Positions 5,509 through 6,915 of a DNA stretch of 6,915 nucleotides are shown here, piece by piece. A program made the position numbers and the translations under genes. Positions within the stretch are counted from its first letter, which is position 1. Each line of letters starts with the position of its first letter. Under the pieces are notes generated by a model, which was not told the origin of the DNA, made no database searches, and was given only the letters and a program-made list of their open reading frames with translations. Source of the DNA: Acidobacteriota bacterium (GTDB lineage Bacteria; Acidobacteriota; Vicinamibacteria; Vicinamibacterales; 2-12-FULL-66-21); assembly GCA_013694635.1 (NCBI GenBank), contig JACDCA010000769.1:1-6915 (forward strand), read 5' to 3'.

Positions 5509-5569
5509 AGCTCCCAGCTGCCAGCTCCCAGAATAGCTGGAAGCTGATAGCTGGAAGCTGGAAGCTGAC
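5509..5569 (+). repeat. Heptanucleotide tandem array C (gmhA-nuoD spacer), self-complementary
   Basis: Units of 7 nt each begin AGCT: three of AGCTCCC/AGCTGCC type, one shortened 5-nt unit AGAAT at 5530-5534, then five of AGCTGGA type with variants AGCTGAT and AGCTGAC. The two halves are complementary, so the RNA can fold; the closest stem is CCAGCT (5521-5526) with AGCTGG (5535-5540) around an 8-nt loop. The array begins one base after the gmhA stop and ends 4 nt (ACAG) before the nuoD ATG. GGAAG at 5560-5564, within the array, is the only Shine-Dalgarno-like sequence for nuoD, 9 nt upstream. Confidence 0.9.
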
Positions 5570-5573
5570 ACAG

Positions 5574-6761
5574 ATGCCCGAACTGCGCACTGAAACGATG
5601 ACCGTGAACATGGGGCCGCAGCACCCCAGTACGCACGGCGTTCTGCGCCTCGTGCTCGAACTGGCGGGTGAGACCGTCGTCGATACCAATGTGACGATCG
5701 GGTATCTCCACACGGGCATCGAGAAGACGGCCGAGCAGAAGAAATGGCAGCAGATCATCCCTCTGGTCGAGCGGATGGACTACCTCGGCGCGCAGTCCAG
5801 CAGCCTGGCCTTCTGTCTCGCAGTCGAGCGGCTCCTCGGCGTGGAAGACCGGATGCCGCCGCGCGTGAAGGACATCCGAGTCCTGATCGCGGAGCTGCAG
5901 CGGCTGGCGAGCCACCTCGTGGGGCTGGGCACTCACGCGCTCGAGATCGGCGCGGTCTCGGTGATGATGTATTGCTTCCGCGAGCGCGAGTTGCTGCTCA
6001 ACATCAACGAGATGCTCGCCGGCTTCCGCATGTTCCCCAGCTATCTGCGGATCGGCGGCCTCCGCGAGGACCTGCCGGTCGGGTTCCACGACGCGGTCAA
6101 TGCGTTTCTTGCGCGCTTCCCTGGCAAGCTCGAGGAATATGCCGGGCTCCTCACCAAGAACCAGATCTGGATCAAGCGCACGAAGGATGTCGGCGTGCTG
6201 TCGCAGGAAGAGACGATCGGCTACGGCCTCGTCGGTCCGATCGCGCGCGCGGTCGGCGTGAACTACGACGTCCGCCGCGCGATCCCCTATTCCGGATACG
6301 AGACCTACGAGTTCGACGTCCCACTGCAGACTGCCGGCGACGTCTACGCGCGCTACCTGGTGCGGCTCGAGGAGATGCGGCAGAGCGTGCGGATCTGCAA
6401 GCAGGCGATCGAGCGGATCCCCCCACGTGGCATGTTCGACATCCAGGACTACCGCATCGTCCCGCCGCCAAAAGACAAGGTCTACACGGAAATGGAAGCG
6501 CTCATCCAGCACTTCCTGGTGTACTCGCAGGGGTTCACCGTGCCGCAGGGCGAATGCTACGTGCCGATCGAAGGCCCGCGCGGCGAGCATGGATTCAGCA
6601 TCGTGTCGGATGGCACCAACCGTCCGTATCGCGTGAAGCTGCGGGCGCCGTCGTTCTACGCGTGCCAGTCAGTGCCGAGAATGATCGTCGGCGGCATGAT
6701 CGCCGACGTCATCGCCGTCATCGGCTCCACCGACGTTGTCATGGGGGATGTGGACCGATGA
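5574..6761 (+). CDS. nuoD: NADH-quinone oxidoreductase subunit D (49-kDa subunit)
   Basis: NuoD forms most of the quinone-binding chamber of complex I together with NuoB. The 395-residue product is full length for a standalone NuoD. It starts with the core MTVNMGPQHPSTHGVLRLVLEL at 9-30 and IGYLHTGIEKTAEQKKW at 42-58. His21 and Tyr70 (RMDYL) are 49 residues apart, as are the quinone-headgroup ligands His38 and Tyr87 of the Thermus subunit, so both ligands appear intact. Further family segments are RIGGLREDLP near 161 and the C-terminal GSTDVVMGDVDR ending exactly as the family does. The ATG at 5574 follows array C. The stop overlaps nuoE as ATGA. It is separated from nuoC by gmhA, which is not the usual order. 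Confidence 0.98.
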   Translation: MPELRTETMTVNMGPQHPSTHGVLRLVLELAGETVVDTNVTIGYLHTGIEKTAEQKKWQQIIPLVERMDYLGAQSSSLAFCLAVERLLGVEDRMPPRVKDIRVLIAELQRLASHLVGLGTHALEIGAVSVMMYCFRERELLLNINEMLAGFRMFPSYLRIGGLREDLPVGFHDAVNAFLARFPGKLEEYAGLLTKNQIWIKRTKDVGVLSQEETIGYGLVGPIARAVGVNYDVRRAIPYSGYETYEFDVPLQTAGDVYARYLVRLEEMRQSVRICKQAIERIPPRGMFDIQDYRIVPPPKDKVYTEMEALIQHFLVYSQGFTVPQGECYVPIEGPRGEHGFSIVSDGTNRPYRVKLRAPSFYACQSVPRMIVGGMIADVIAVIGSTDVVMGDVDR

Positions 6762-6915
6762 GTTTCCACCCGTTGATGGAGTACGACCGCGCGAAATTCC
6801 AGAAGTCCGCGCGCCACACCGTGCCGGAGGGGCCGCCGTTCGCCCTCACGCCGGAGCGCCGGGCGCAGCTGGACGAGATCGTGACGAAGTATCCACCCGA
6901 TCGAAAGCGGTCCGC
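6758..6915 (+). CDS. nuoE: NADH-quinone oxidoreductase subunit E (24-kDa subunit), N-terminal part
   Basis: Only the first 52 codons are present; the frame is open to the right edge. NuoE carries the 2Fe-2S cluster N1a beside the NADH-oxidising NuoF in complex I. The visible part ends with FALTPERRAQLDEIVTKYPP followed by DRKRS, matching the family opening in which an F-x-L-T-P-E segment leads into a helix and then the YP-x-x-R-K-R-S motif. The cluster-binding cysteines lie beyond the window. About 28 residues precede the conserved part. The ATG overlaps the nuoD stop by 4 nt, so the two are probably translationally coupled. nuoF and nuoG would be expected next. Confidence 0.88.
   Translation, partial: MSFHPLMEYDRAKFQKSARHTVPEGPPFALTPERRAQLDEIVTKYPPDRKRS

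Noticed and set aside
4818..6590. 590-codon minus-strand open frame opposite nuoC, gmhA and nuoD
   Set aside because: It spans three plus-strand genes with intact active-site motifs and runs through the array C spacer. The translation looks like an antisense shadow.

Overview
The window looks like a chromosomal core region of a GC-rich, Gram-negative-type bacterium. It most resembles Acidobacteriota, possibly the Vicinamibacteria side; this rests on remembered gene style and spacer style, not on a search. It holds two divergent operons that face away from a 146-bp intergenic region (3335-3480). Genes cover almost everything, most junctions overlap by 1-4 nt, and no transposase, integrase, CRISPR array, tRNA or rRNA gene was seen.

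Left operon (minus strand, read from 3334 down to 1): a family-4-like glycosyltransferase, thiS (sulfur-carrier protein), thiG (thiazole synthase), and the first 284 residues of a long coiled-coil protein that runs off the window. The coiled-coil protein resembles the N-terminus of surface-polysaccharide methyltransferases or glycosyltransferases. Two thiamine-thiazole genes are therefore embedded between genes of apparent glycan metabolism. Both thi genes begin with TTG. ThiG carries an unusual low-complexity C-terminal tail of about 38 residues, and the coiled-coil protein contains perfectly phased 53-residue tandem repeats.

Right operon (plus strand, from 3481 off the right edge): nuoA, nuoB, nuoC, gmhA, nuoD and the start of nuoE. 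These encode the first subunits of respiratory complex I: NuoA is in the membrane arm, NuoB, C and D form the quinone-reducing connecting module, and NuoE belongs to the NADH-oxidising module. gmhA (sedoheptulose-7-phosphate isomerase, first step of heptose synthesis for LPS or surface glycans) is wedged between nuoC and nuoD.

The most striking structure lies between genes. Three junctions do not overlap (thiS/thiG, nuoA/nuoB, gmhA/nuoD), and each has a spacer of 56-66 nt filled almost entirely with a degenerate tandem array of 7-nt units. Each array has its own consensus (NATCCCK, GCGACTA, AGCTGGA). Each begins at or just after the upstream stop codon and ends 4 nt before the next start codon. 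They contain stop codons in all frames, and two of them supply the only Shine-Dalgarno-like sequence near the next start. This is the best candidate here for something under-described.
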